DNA of 6,246 nucleotides, from positions 1 to 6,246 of the forward strand of contig JAJYAS010000224.1 in assembly GCA_021779415.1 (NCBI GenBank), read 5' to 3'. The stretch comes from Bacillota bacterium (lineage in GTDB: Bacteria; Bacillota_B; Desulfitobacteriia; Desulfitobacteriales; Desulfitobacteriaceae). A program made the position numbers and the translations under genes. Below, piece by piece: positions 1 through 5,783 of this stretch. The notes under the pieces were generated by a model, which saw only the letters and a list, made by a program, of their open reading frames with translations, ran no database searches and was not told where the DNA came from. How positions within the stretch are numbered: position 1 is the first letter of the stretch; every line of letters starts with the position of its first letter.

Positions 1-50
1 ATTAAGCACTTTTTTAGCCCAAAAAGAAATTTTAAGAAATTGTTCTTTTT

Positions 51-81
51 TTAACACAAACATTCTAGGATTTGATACAAT
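51..81 (+). promoter_or_regulatory. Probable sigma-A promoter of the DUF47-pit operon
   Basis: An extended -10 element, TGATACAAT (TACAAT at 76-81, TG at 73-74), lies about 90 bp before the DUF47 start. A plausible -35, TTAACA, sits at 51-56, giving a rather long 19-bp spacer that the extended -10 could compensate for. The 5' untranslated region would be about 85 nt. No PhoB/PhoP box was recognised. An AT-only inverted repeat (AAAAAGAA at 21-28, TTCTTTTT at 43-50) lies just upstream and may be only compositional. Confidence 0.5.
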
Positions 82-171
82 ACTCCGTGGCACGACATCA
101 TATTAACTCGAATAATAACCATAGGTTGCTCGTGGAGATCTGAGAAAATTTTAGGTTGGGGGTTAATTTCT

Positions 172-798
172 ATGTTTGGTATAACACCAAAAGAAGATAA
201 ATTCTATCAACTCTTTTCCCAAAGCACTGATATCATCTCAAAATCTCTTAGCAGGCTTCAAGGCATTATGCAGCAAGACTGTGTTTCCGGGGAAGACGCT
301 GCTCAAATGCATCGCTTCGAACATGAGGCAGACAACGTCACCAATCAAATCTTAGAACGACTGAATTCTACGTTCATTACGCCACTGGATCGGGAAGATA
401 TTTACAAGCTGGCCCAAGTCCTTGATGACATTGTGGATTATGCTGAAGGTACAGTCGAACGTATGCACCTTTATCGTACCGGCAAACCGTCACTAGGGGC
501 GCAAGAACTCGTCCATTTAGTGGGACTTGCCGCAGAGCAGATTCAGACTGCCTTTACATGTTTGGGAAACATTCACAATAAAAAATCTAAGATCCTGGCT
601 GCAGCTGAGGAAATCTATCATCTTGAAAGTTCAGGGGACAAGCTCTACCGTCAAGAAGTAGCCCGTTTATTCGACTGCGAGGAAGACCCCATAGAAATCA
701 TCAAATGGAAAGAGATACTGGAACATATTGAATCGACGCTAGATCATTGCGAAGCTATTGCAGATCTTCTCAAAAGCGTGGTCTTAAAATATGATTAA
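172..798 (+). CDS. DUF47 / PhoU-like phosphate transport accessory protein
   Basis: A 208-residue all-helical cytoplasmic protein of the DUF47 family (PhoU_div), relatives of PhoU encoded next to Pit transporters and thought to modulate their activity. Its length is normal for the family. The acidic E/DxxxD motifs that bind metal clusters in PhoU relatives are visible: EHEAD at 50-54, DREDIYKLAQVLDDIVDY at 73-90, LESSGD near 151-156, and KEILEHIESTLDHCEAIAD at 180-198. No signal peptide or membrane segment is present. The ATG start follows a G-rich Shine-Dalgarno-like stretch (GGGGG at 158-162) at a spacing of 9. The stop codon overlaps the start of the downstream permease gene by 8 bp, so the two are very probably co-transcribed and translationally coupled. 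The family assignment is firm. The regulatory role is family knowledge and is not shown by this sequence. Confidence 0.92.
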   Translation: MFGITPKEDKFYQLFSQSTDIISKSLSRLQGIMQQDCVSGEDAAQMHRFEHEADNVTNQILERLNSTFITPLDREDIYKLAQVLDDIVDYAEGTVERMHLYRTGKPSLGAQELVHLVGLAAEQIQTAFTCLGNIHNKKSKILAAAEEIYHLESSGDKLYRQEVARLFDCEEDPIEIIKWKEILEHIESTLDHCEAIADLLKSVVLKYD

Positions 799-1798
799 TA
801 CGACAGGTATGTTGCTCGTTGTTGTAGTTTTCTGCGCTTTGGCTTTCGACTACATCAATGGCTTTCATGATACGGCCAATGCTATTGCCACGAGTGTGTC
901 GACGAGGGCCTTAACTCCAAAACGTGCTGTGGTTCTGGCCTCAGCCCTGAACCTTGTTGGGGCACTCTATAGCACTGGAGTTGCCCAAACGATAGCCAAA
1001 GACATCGTTTCCCCTAAATTCACGACGCAAGTGGTTGTCATCGCAGCGTTATTAAGCGCAATTGCCTGGAACCTTATCACTTGGTACAAAGGAATCCCAA
1101 GCAGTTCTTCTCACGCCATTGTTGGCGGAATGGTTGGAGCCGCTGTTGCCAGAGCAGGATTTTCTGTGTTACAGTGGGAGGGTTTGGGAAAGATCGTGGC
1201 AGCATTGGTTTTCTCTCCCATTATAGGGATGATTCTGGGTTTCATCATCATGAAGTTATTGACCCTGTCGTTTGGACGATATGCTCCCTCAAAAGTTAAT
1301 CATGGCTTTAAGAAAATGCAAATATTCTCTGCAGGATTGTTGGCCTTTAATCACGGGTCCAATGATGCTCAGAAATCGATGGGGATTATCACGATGGCCC
1401 TCATCGCCGCTGGGTTGCAAGCACAAACAGTCCTTGCACCACCGCTTTGGGTAAAACTTGCCTGTGCCTTGGCAATGTCGATTGGAACTGCAGCAGGTGG
1501 ATGGAAAATCATCCATACTATGGGGGGCAAAATCTTTAAACTAGAGCCTATCAACGGGTTTGCTGCTGATTTAAGTTCATCCATTGTTATCTGGTCAGCG
1601 ACGGTTTTCCCTGGTCTCCATCTTCCGGTATCCACCACCCATGTCGTATCGGGTTCGATCATGGGAGTGGGGAGCGCCAAACGGGTTTCTGCAGTGCGTT
1701 GGGGTATAGCCCAACAAATGCTTGTTGCCTGGGTTGTGACAATTCCCACAACAGCCGTATTAGCCGCACTTTTTTATACAATTTTGTCTAAAATTTAA
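791..1798 (+). CDS. Pit-family inorganic phosphate permease
   Basis: A 335-residue polytopic membrane protein of the PiT family (PF01384), which moves phosphate, often as a metal-phosphate complex, coupled to H+ or Na+. The inverted duplicated architecture is visible. The first half carries GFHDTANAIATS at 24-35 and SSSSHAIVGGMVGA at 104-117. The second half carries the matching FNHGSNDAQKSMG at 186-198 and PVSTTHVVSGSIMG at 279-292. The Asp in each HD/ND motif belongs to the substrate and cation site known for the family. About ten hydrophobic segments are seen, and the hydrophilic loop between the halves (about 160-178) is short, as in compact bacterial members. The ATG lies inside the end of the DUF47 gene with no strong ribosome-binding site of its own, which suggests translational coupling. 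A strong terminator follows 23 bp after the stop. The exact cation and any preference for sulfate cannot be read from the sequence. Confidence 0.93.
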   Translation: MINTTGMLLVVVVFCALAFDYINGFHDTANAIATSVSTRALTPKRAVVLASALNLVGALYSTGVAQTIAKDIVSPKFTTQVVVIAALLSAIAWNLITWYKGIPSSSSHAIVGGMVGAAVARAGFSVLQWEGLGKIVAALVFSPIIGMILGFIIMKLLTLSFGRYAPSKVNHGFKKMQIFSAGLLAFNHGSNDAQKSMGIITMALIAAGLQAQTVLAPPLWVKLACALAMSIGTAAGGWKIIHTMGGKIFKLEPINGFAADLSSSIVIWSATVFPGLHLPVSTTHVVSGSIMGVGSAKRVSAVRWGIAQQMLVAWVVTIPTTAVLAALFYTILSKI

Positions 1799-1821
1799 TT
1801 TTCGTTCCACAGACACAAATC

Positions 1822-1860
1822 GGGGCCGTGCCGAAACTAAGTTTCGATACGGCCCCTTTT
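1822..1860 (+). terminator. Intrinsic terminator after the pit gene
   Basis: A stem of about 15 bp is formed by 1822-1837 and 1841-1856 with a 3-nt TAA loop. GGGGCCGT pairs with ACGGCCCC, then comes one G-U pair and one C-A mismatch, then CGAAAC pairs with GTTTCG. A TTTT run follows at 1857-1860. The strong GC-rich stem and T tract close the DUF47-pit transcript. Confidence 0.93.
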
Positions 1861-1947
1861 AGATTTAATTTAAGAGTCTATTTTCTTCATTACTCACATA
1901 TCTTCCGGTAGGTGGTTGTCCAAGTAGACACGGAAGGGGAATGGGGC

Positions 1948-2634
1948 ATGAAGGTTTTTGAGAAAATCCGAATTGTCATTGTCTTGATGTTAGGGATAAT
2001 GGCCTTGGGGTTACTCACTTGGGGGATAGGTAAGGCCTATTTGGAACTGGTCGGACAGTCCCGGAGTGTCAAGGCCGAAGGTGTAAGAAACCTTAGTACC
2101 GACAAAGACACCGTATTGATTCTTCCAGAAGCGAAGTTTTGGACCTGTCAGGTGGGTGTCTTTCAAAATGAAAGCAATGCTCGCTCGCGAAAAGAGCAAC
2201 TTAATGTTTTGAGTATTAGGGCCGAGGTGATAAGCGAAAATCCTTGGACAGTAAGTGTTGGCTTGGGCCATTCTGCGGAGGATCTTAAGGGTCTAAAGCA
2301 AACTCTCCTAGAAAAGGGAGTTCCGACAGTTCCTAAACAAAGGGTGCTTTCTGAAAGGACGTTCCGTGTTGCTGGGAAGGGTTCGCAACTTACAGTGGAT
2401 CTGTTAACCAACGTCAATTCCATGCTGCAGGAGGGTTTGACGACGCAAGCCCTAGCAAAGGAAAAGCAACTCTGGGATAGTCAGGCTGGAAATAATCCGC
2501 CCAAGGACTTGGAAGGACTCCATCTAGTCTATAACCAACTTCGAGGGGAGACCAGTTTGGAAGGGCAATCCTCTTTAGGCTTGTCACTATATTCAGAATC
2601 TCAGAGGGTTATAAATAAGTTTTCCGGGAAATAA
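1948..2634 (+). CDS. Membrane-anchored SPOR-domain protein, specific role unknown
   Basis: A 228-residue protein with a short charged N-terminus (MKVFEKIR), one transmembrane segment at about 8-30, then an extracytoplasmic part. Residues about 63-131 look like a SPOR domain. FWTCQVGVFQNESNARSRKEQL matches the usual first strand (Q-x-G-x-F) and the helix bearing N-A, and WTVSVGLGHSAEDLKGLKQTL matches the second repeat. SPOR domains bind denuded glycan strands in peptidoglycan, so a cell-wall or sporulation/division role is plausible but inferred. The C-terminal region (about 132-228) is hydrophilic and predicted helical, with no recognised domain. I chose the ATG at 1948 because GGAAGGGGA at 1932-1940 is well spaced before it. 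An in-frame GTG at 1912 would add 12 hydrophilic residues and has weaker support. The gene stands alone between a terminator and the rex promoter. Confidence 0.78.
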   Translation: MKVFEKIRIVIVLMLGIMALGLLTWGIGKAYLELVGQSRSVKAEGVRNLSTDKDTVLILPEAKFWTCQVGVFQNESNARSRKEQLNVLSIRAEVISENPWTVSVGLGHSAEDLKGLKQTLLEKGVPTVPKQRVLSERTFRVAGKGSQLTVDLLTNVNSMLQEGLTTQALAKEKQLWDSQAGNNPPKDLEGLHLVYNQLRGETSLEGQSSLGLSLYSESQRVINKFSGK

Positions 2635-2694
2635 TAGGTTAAGAGGGAAATAGTTGTAATTTAGGGAGATATCCGAGGATTTTAATACCATAAA

Positions 2695-2733
2695 TTGCGT
2701 TTTTTCTTGTTAGTGCTATAATTAGCATATAAT
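2695..2733 (+). promoter_or_regulatory. rex promoter with overlapping inverted repeat
   Basis: A -35 (TTGCGT, 2695-2700), a 16-bp spacer and a perfect extended -10 (TGCTATAAT, hexamer 2717-2722) lie upstream of rex. A second TATAAT at 2728-2733 could pair with TTGTTA at 2707-2712 across only 15 bp. The -10 sits inside the inverted repeat TGCTA-TAAT-TAGCA (2714-2727). TTGTTA at 2707-2712 resembles one half of the known Rex operator (TTGTTAA-type half-sites in Clostridia). The other half is poorly conserved, so an autoregulatory Rex site is possible but unproven. Confidence 0.6.
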
Positions 2734-2767
2734 TTTTCTAATTCCAGCTAAGAAATGAGGGAACTTA

Positions 2768-3400
2768 TTGAAAACGCTAAAAATTCCTGAGGCGACAATT
2801 ATCCGGCTTTCCGTTTATTCACGGCATCTGACGGATGTGGATCGGAAAGGAATCATAACGACCTCCTCGGGAGATATTGCTGATGGAGTCGGCGTTAGTC
2901 CGGCACAAGTTCGGAAAGACTTGGCCTATTTTGGTGAGTTTGGAACACGGGGCGTTGGGTATAATGTCAAAGATCTCCGTCAACATATTTTGAGGATTCT
3001 TGGTCTAGGTGTTGATTGGAATGTTAGCTTGGTCGGCGCTGGAAACTTAGGCCTGGCTTTATGTTCCTATAAAGGCTTTAGGGAACGGGGCTTCATCATC
3101 ACCAGTATTTTTGATTCGGATCCCAATAAGGTGGGGACTATGATCGGCAACGTTAAAGTCCTGCCCATTGAGAAATTAGAAGAAGTTGCACAACAAAACC
3201 AAACTCAGATTGGTATTGTTGCTGTACCTTCAGCTGTAGCACAGGATATAGCCGATAAATTAATTAAAGCAGGAGTAGAAGCGATCCTGAACTTCGCGCC
3301 TGTCGTCCTAAACGTCCCACCACAAATAGAGCTTCGCAATGTTGACTTAGCTGTCAACCTAGAAGTCTTGACCTTTAACGTGGGGGCGCAACGGTTCTAA
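2768..3400 (+). CDS. rex: Redox-sensing transcriptional repressor Rex
   Basis: A 210-residue protein that matches Rex over its full length. Rex is a cytoplasmic homodimer that represses fermentation and respiration genes when NADH is low and leaves DNA when NADH binds. The N-terminal winged helix (about 5-80) contains the conserved run [19 protein letters not shown] at 44-62, the recognition region. The Rossmann domain begins with [10 protein letters not shown] at 86-95 (GxGxxG), and acidic D116 in [10 protein letters not shown] follows the second strand, as expected for NAD(H). [10 protein letters not shown] at 175-184 and the C-terminal helix (about 189-210), which swaps between subunits, are intact. 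The start is TTG at 2768: GAGGGA at 2757-2762 precedes it, no in-frame ATG is available, and the family's IPEATIIRL segment begins just inside. It is monocistronic, with its own promoter and terminator. Confidence 0.97.
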   Translation: MKTLKIPEATIIRLSVYSRHLTDVDRKGIITTSSGDIADGVGVSPAQVRKDLAYFGEFGTRGVGYNVKDLRQHILRILGLGVDWNVSLVGAGNLGLALCSYKGFRERGFIITSIFDSDPNKVGTMIGNVKVLPIEKLEEVAQQNQTQIGIVAVPSAVAQDIADKLIKAGVEAILNFAPVVLNVPPQIELRNVDLAVNLEVLTFNVGAQRF

Positions 3401-3426
3401 TGCAAGTCGTGCAAGTCGCGCAAAAA

Positions 3427-3470
3427 CCTCATGGCAAGTTCTTGTCTAAAGAACTGCTATGGGGTATTTT
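3427..3470 (+). terminator. Intrinsic terminator after rex
   Basis: A long stem pairs 3427-3443 with 3449-3464 around a 5-nt loop. It has 16 pairs, including two G-U wobbles, and one bulged A at 3437. TATTTT follows at 3465-3470. The T tract is imperfect, but the position 26 bp after the rex stop fits a terminator. Its loop-proximal 5' arm, TGGCAAGTTCTT, recurs in the hairpin upstream of cimA. Confidence 0.75.
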
Positions 3471-3641
3471 GGGTTAGATTTTGGCGTTCGGGCAAGCTCT
3501 TGAAGGAATAATTATGTAAATATATGGTTAAGTAAATTAAGAATATTAAGTAAATCGTTGTATTTGCCATAGCTTTATACAATCAGAAAGGGCGCTAGCC
3601 AAGTTTTCTTTATTCATTATAGAACGAAATATGCCCTTAAA
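3471..3641. other. AT-rich non-coding spacer between rex and the cimA promoter
   Basis: I see no coding potential or RNA gene here. Visible structure is limited. A direct repeat, TTAAGTAAAT, occurs at 3528-3537 and 3546-3555 (18-bp period, nearly two helical turns). TTGTAT at 3558-3563 is inverted as ATACAA at 3577-3582. AAGGGC at 3588-3593 pairs with GCCCTT at 3633-3638 across a long loop. Any of these could be regulator sites upstream of cimA, but none matches a named operator with confidence. Confidence 0.4.
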
Positions 3642-3649
3642 ATACCCTG

Positions 3650-3679
3650 TTGTACATCATTGGGTATCTGTCATATAAT
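3650..3679 (+). promoter_or_regulatory. Sigma-A promoter of cimA with flanking inverted repeat
   Basis: TTGTAC (3650-3655), an 18-bp spacer and a consensus TATAAT (3674-3679) form a good vegetative promoter. Transcription should begin near 3686, giving a leader of about 170 nt before the cimA start. The -35 lies between the arms of an inverted repeat, ATACCC at 3642-3647 and GGGTAT at 3662-3667, a reasonable candidate binding site for a regulator. Confidence 0.75.
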
Positions 3680-3685
3680 AGTGTC

Positions 3686-3775
3686 ATAAGAAGTGTGTCT
3701 AGGGTTGGAAGACCAACTACACCGTGTGGGAAAAAGTCCCGTGGCAAGTTCTTAGGAACGGCTGCGGGACTTTTA
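3686..3775 (+). promoter_or_regulatory. cimA leader RNA with attenuator-like terminator
   Basis: The leader can fold into an imperfect hairpin at 3695-3722: GTTGG-AAGA-CCAAC at its tip, further pairs below, and two 2-nt bulges. A terminator hairpin follows. In it AAAAGTCCCG at 3732-3741 pairs with CGGGACTTTT at 3765-3774, and the stem continues inward to the TTAG loop at 3752-3755. The 5' arm of the terminator is also able to pair upstream, GGGA at 3728-3731 with TCCC at 3737-3740, so the two structures exclude each other. This layout, between promoter and gene, is typical of transcription attenuation by a riboswitch, protein or leader peptide. I could not assign it to a known class: no T-box motif is present, and the resemblance to the ykkC family is partial. 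Confidence 0.6.
3732..3775 (+). terminator. Intrinsic terminator hairpin upstream of cimA
   Basis: GTCCCG/CGGGAC forms the base of the stem, extended outward by A-U pairs with the T run at 3771-3774. Inside are two G-U pairs, GC/GC, a small AA/G internal loop, then GTTC/GAAC closed by a TTAG loop. It lies after the cimA promoter and about 85 bp before the gene, so it should cut cimA transcription unless it is disrupted. Confidence 0.8.
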
Positions 3776-3813
3776 TAGATTTGCTTATCGTTTTACGGTG
3801 TAAGCTGCACTGA

Positions 3814-3838
3814 GCGCACCTCTGCTTCGGTACTGCGC
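3814..3838 (+). other. Small GC-rich hairpin before the cimA ribosome-binding site
   Basis: GCGCA at 3814-3818 pairs with TGCGC at 3834-3838, and CC/GG can add two pairs. It ends 8 nt before the Shine-Dalgarno AGGA (3847-3850), so it could influence translation initiation or simply structure the 5' untranslated region. Confidence 0.35.
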
Positions 3839-3858
3839 CGGGAACCAGGATAGGGTAG

Positions 3859-5499
3859 TTGGACTTTTTAAAAAGAAAGAGTGTGAGAAGAATGAATCAA
3901 AACCAGGGGAAGAAGAAAATTACGGTTTATGATACGACGTTGCGAGATGGAGCTCAGGGGGAAGGGATTCATTTTTCTACGCAAGATAAGCTAAGTTATG
4001 TAAAACGAATTGAGGAGATGGGAAGTCTTTATGTGGAAGCGGGTTGGCCGGGTGCTAACCCACGGGATGAGGAATTTTTTCAGCAAGTGCAGAAACTAAC
4101 CCTATCAAAGGCGCGCATTGCCGCTTTCGGAAGTACTTGTAAAGTAAACGAGTCTCCAGAGCAGAGTGATATTTTGCTAAAACTCCTCGCCTCAGGAGCA
4201 GAGACAATAACGATTTTTGGTAAGTCGTGGGATCTGCATGTTAGGGACGTTTTGCGGGCAACCTTAGAAGAAAACCTTCGTTTGATTCGAGAGTCCGTAG
4301 CTTTTCTAGTTCAACAAGGACGAGAAGTATTCTTTGATGCCGAACATTATTTCGACGGATTTAAGGAAAATCCAGAGTATGCGCTAAAGTGTATCGCCGC
4401 TGCTCTAGACGCCGGAGCGGCAATGGCCATTCTATGTGATACAAATGGAGGAAGCCTGCCCGAAGAAATAGCCCAAGGGGTAAGGGCTGTTATGCAGGAG
4501 TTCAAGCCGCAAGAACTTGGAATCCATGTCCACAATGATAGCGGTCTCGCTGTTGCAAACTCCCTCGTCGCGGCAGAAGCTGGGGTAACTCAAATTCAGG
4601 GGACCTGGAATGGATTTGGGGAACGTTGTGGCAATGCTAATTTAAGTACTCTTATTCCTTTGTTACAGCTCAAAGGAGAATACTCAGTTGTTTCTGATGC
4701 TGCTTTGCTAAAGATTACTCCGTTTTCACGCTTTGTTGCAGAGCTCTCAAATGCGCCGTTCGATGAGAAACAGCCCTATGTGGGTCGCAGTGCCTTTGCG
4801 CATAAAGCGGGTATGCACGTGGATGCGATTCTCAAGAACCAACGAACCTTTGAGCACATGGATCCTGCTGGGGTTGGAAATGAGCGGCGTATTTTAATCT
4901 CAGATCAAGCAGGGAAGGCCAACATCTTGGAACGACTGCGTCGCTTTGAACCAACCATGCTCAAAGAAGACCCTCTCGTTGAGAAAGCTATGTTCGAGAT
5001 TAAAGCCATGGAACATAGCGGGTTTCAATTTGAAGCGGCAGAAGGAAGCCTCGATCTATTACTTCTCCAGATCATCGGGAAGTTCACCCCTCCTTTTGAA
5101 GTCTTGGATTATCACGTTTGGAGTGAACCGTTTCGAGGTGAACTTGATTCCGTAGCGGTCGTAAAGGTCAAAGTGGGCTCAGAATCCGTGCATATCGCAT
5201 CGGAGGGAAATGGACCAGTCAATGCCTTGGACACCGCTTTGCGGCAGGCCTTAGTCAGTTTCTTCCCGATTTTAGGGAAGAGTGAACTGGTAAATTATAA
5301 AGTGCGGGTTTTAGATGGTTCTCTGGGGACGGAAGCTATTGTACGCGTTATCGTAGATACTCGTTTGGAGCGCGAAGTCTGGGGGACAATAGGGGTCTCC
5401 ACAAATATCCTGAAGGCAAGCGCGCAGGCTTTGCTTGATGCTATTAACTGGACGATTTGGAAGTTTGAAATTGAGGAGGGTCGCGAGACACTTGCTTAG
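3859..5499 (+). CDS. cimA: (R)-citramalate synthase
   Basis: A 546-residue cytoplasmic enzyme of the DRE-TIM metallolyase family. CimA condenses acetyl-CoA with pyruvate to (R)-citramalate, opening the threonine-independent route to isoleucine. The TIM barrel (about 20-295) starts with VYDTTLRDGAQ at 23-33 (catalytic Arg29, metal-ligand Asp30). It includes YVEAGWPGANP at 58-68 and FGKSWDLHV at 120-128, typical of CimA rather than LeuA, and the metal-binding HVHND at 223-227. FAHKAGMHVDAI at 313-324 marks the linker, and the C-terminal LeuA-type allosteric domain spans about 415-535. I favour TTG at 3859, preceded by AGGA at 3847-3850 with 8-nt spacing. ATG at 3892 (534 residues) has a poorer site and is the alternative. 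The last seven residues, EGRETLA, and the stop lie in a repeated element, so the original C-terminus was probably altered. End-product feedback by isoleucine is family knowledge. Confidence 0.93.
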   Translation: MDFLKRKSVRRMNQNQGKKKITVYDTTLRDGAQGEGIHFSTQDKLSYVKRIEEMGSLYVEAGWPGANPRDEEFFQQVQKLTLSKARIAAFGSTCKVNESPEQSDILLKLLASGAETITIFGKSWDLHVRDVLRATLEENLRLIRESVAFLVQQGREVFFDAEHYFDGFKENPEYALKCIAAALDAGAAMAILCDTNGGSLPEEIAQGVRAVMQEFKPQELGIHVHNDSGLAVANSLVAAEAGVTQIQGTWNGFGERCGNANLSTLIPLLQLKGEYSVVSDAALLKITPFSRFVAELSNAPFDEKQPYVGRSAFAHKAGMHVDAILKNQRTFEHMDPAGVGNERRILISDQAGKANILERLRRFEPTMLKEDPLVEKAMFEIKAMEHSGFQFEAAEGSLDLLLLQIIGKFTPPFEVLDYHVWSEPFRGELDSVAVVKVKVGSESVHIASEGNGPVNALDTALRQALVSFFPILGKSELVNYKVRVLDGSLGTEAIVRVIVDTRLEREVWGTIGVSTNILKASAQALLDAINWTIWKFEIEEGRETLA

Positions 5500-5660
5500 C
5501 CATGCGTTCGTCGTGCCAAACTAGGGCTTTAATCCTTGATGCAAGCGGGCAGGGTTCCCGGCCAATGGGAGGGTCGCGAGACACTTGCTTAGCCATGCGT
5601 TCGTCGTGCCAAACTAGGGCTTTAATCCTTAATGCAAGCGGGCAGGGTACCCGGCCAATG
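5475..5660. repeat. Tandem duplication of a 93-bp unit
   Basis: Two head-to-tail copies, 5475-5567 and 5568-5660, differ at only two positions by my alignment (G5538/A5631 and T5556/A5649). Copy 1 starts inside cimA and supplies its final codons and TAG stop. Copy 2 therefore contains a second, untranslated copy of that coding tail. Because 93 is divisible by three, an open frame through both copies yields a repeated peptide that is probably meaningless. The near identity points to recent duplication or maintenance by recombination. Confidence 0.95.
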
Positions 5661-5783
5661 CGGCATCCTTGCCGCAGTGGCCGGCGGGAAACGTCCTGTT
5701 TCCCGCCCTGCTTAAGAAAGGGATTAAAGCCGAGTTTGGCTACGACTCACGCAAAGGCTTCGCGCCGTGTGATCGCGACCCTC
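5568..5783. repeat. Imperfect foldback (palindromic) repetitive element, MITE- or REP-like
   Basis: The left arm (copy 2 of the 93-bp unit) is the imperfect reverse complement of the right arm. The ends match as GAGGGTCGCGA at 5569-5579 and TCGCGACCCTC at 5773-5783. Inner arm sequences match around 5607-5630 and 5718-5742 (GCCAAACT...GGCTTTAATCC against GGATTAAAGCC...AGTTTGGC). The centre is a near-perfect palindrome at 5651-5684: CCGGCCA and TGCGGCA pair with TGCCGCA and TGGCCGG around TCCT. An extra 10-bp hairpin, GGCGGGAAAC/GTTTCCCGCC (5683-5707), sits only in the right arm. No transposase is present. The form suggests a non-autonomous mobile or dispersed repeat, but the family is not recognised. 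Confidence 0.82.
5651..5684. repeat. Central palindrome of the foldback element
   Basis: Seven pairs (CCGGCCA/TGGCCGG), one A-G mismatch, then seven pairs (TGCGGCA/TGCCGCA) around a TCCT loop. No T tract follows on either strand, so it is not a classical terminator, though it would strongly structure any cimA read-through transcript. Confidence 0.85.

Noticed and set aside
1369..1749. Minus-strand ORF of 126 codons inside pit
   Set aside because: It is the antisense shadow of the well-supported permease gene, with no family features or ribosome-binding site.
3690..3745. Confident call of a ykkC-type (guanidine/ppGpp/PRPP) riboswitch
   Set aside because: Only scattered strings match what I remember of the consensus. 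The region is too short, and the GGTCCGAGAG-type segment and its helix are absent.
3693..3755. Possible leader peptide of 20 codons (GTG start, TAG stop in the attenuator loop) with Leu codons at positions 3, 5 and 9
   Set aside because: The stop falls neatly in the terminator loop, but there is no Shine-Dalgarno, the predicted transcript start is only about 7 nt upstream, and there is no run of Ile or Leu codons. It is kept only as a weak alternative explanation for attenuation.
3686..3858. T-box leader upstream of cimA
   Set aside because: There is no AGGGTGGNACCGCG-type antiterminator motif and no room for the specifier stem.
5475..5783. CRISPR array
   Set aside because: There are only two long, directly abutting repeats with no spacers, and no cas genes nearby.
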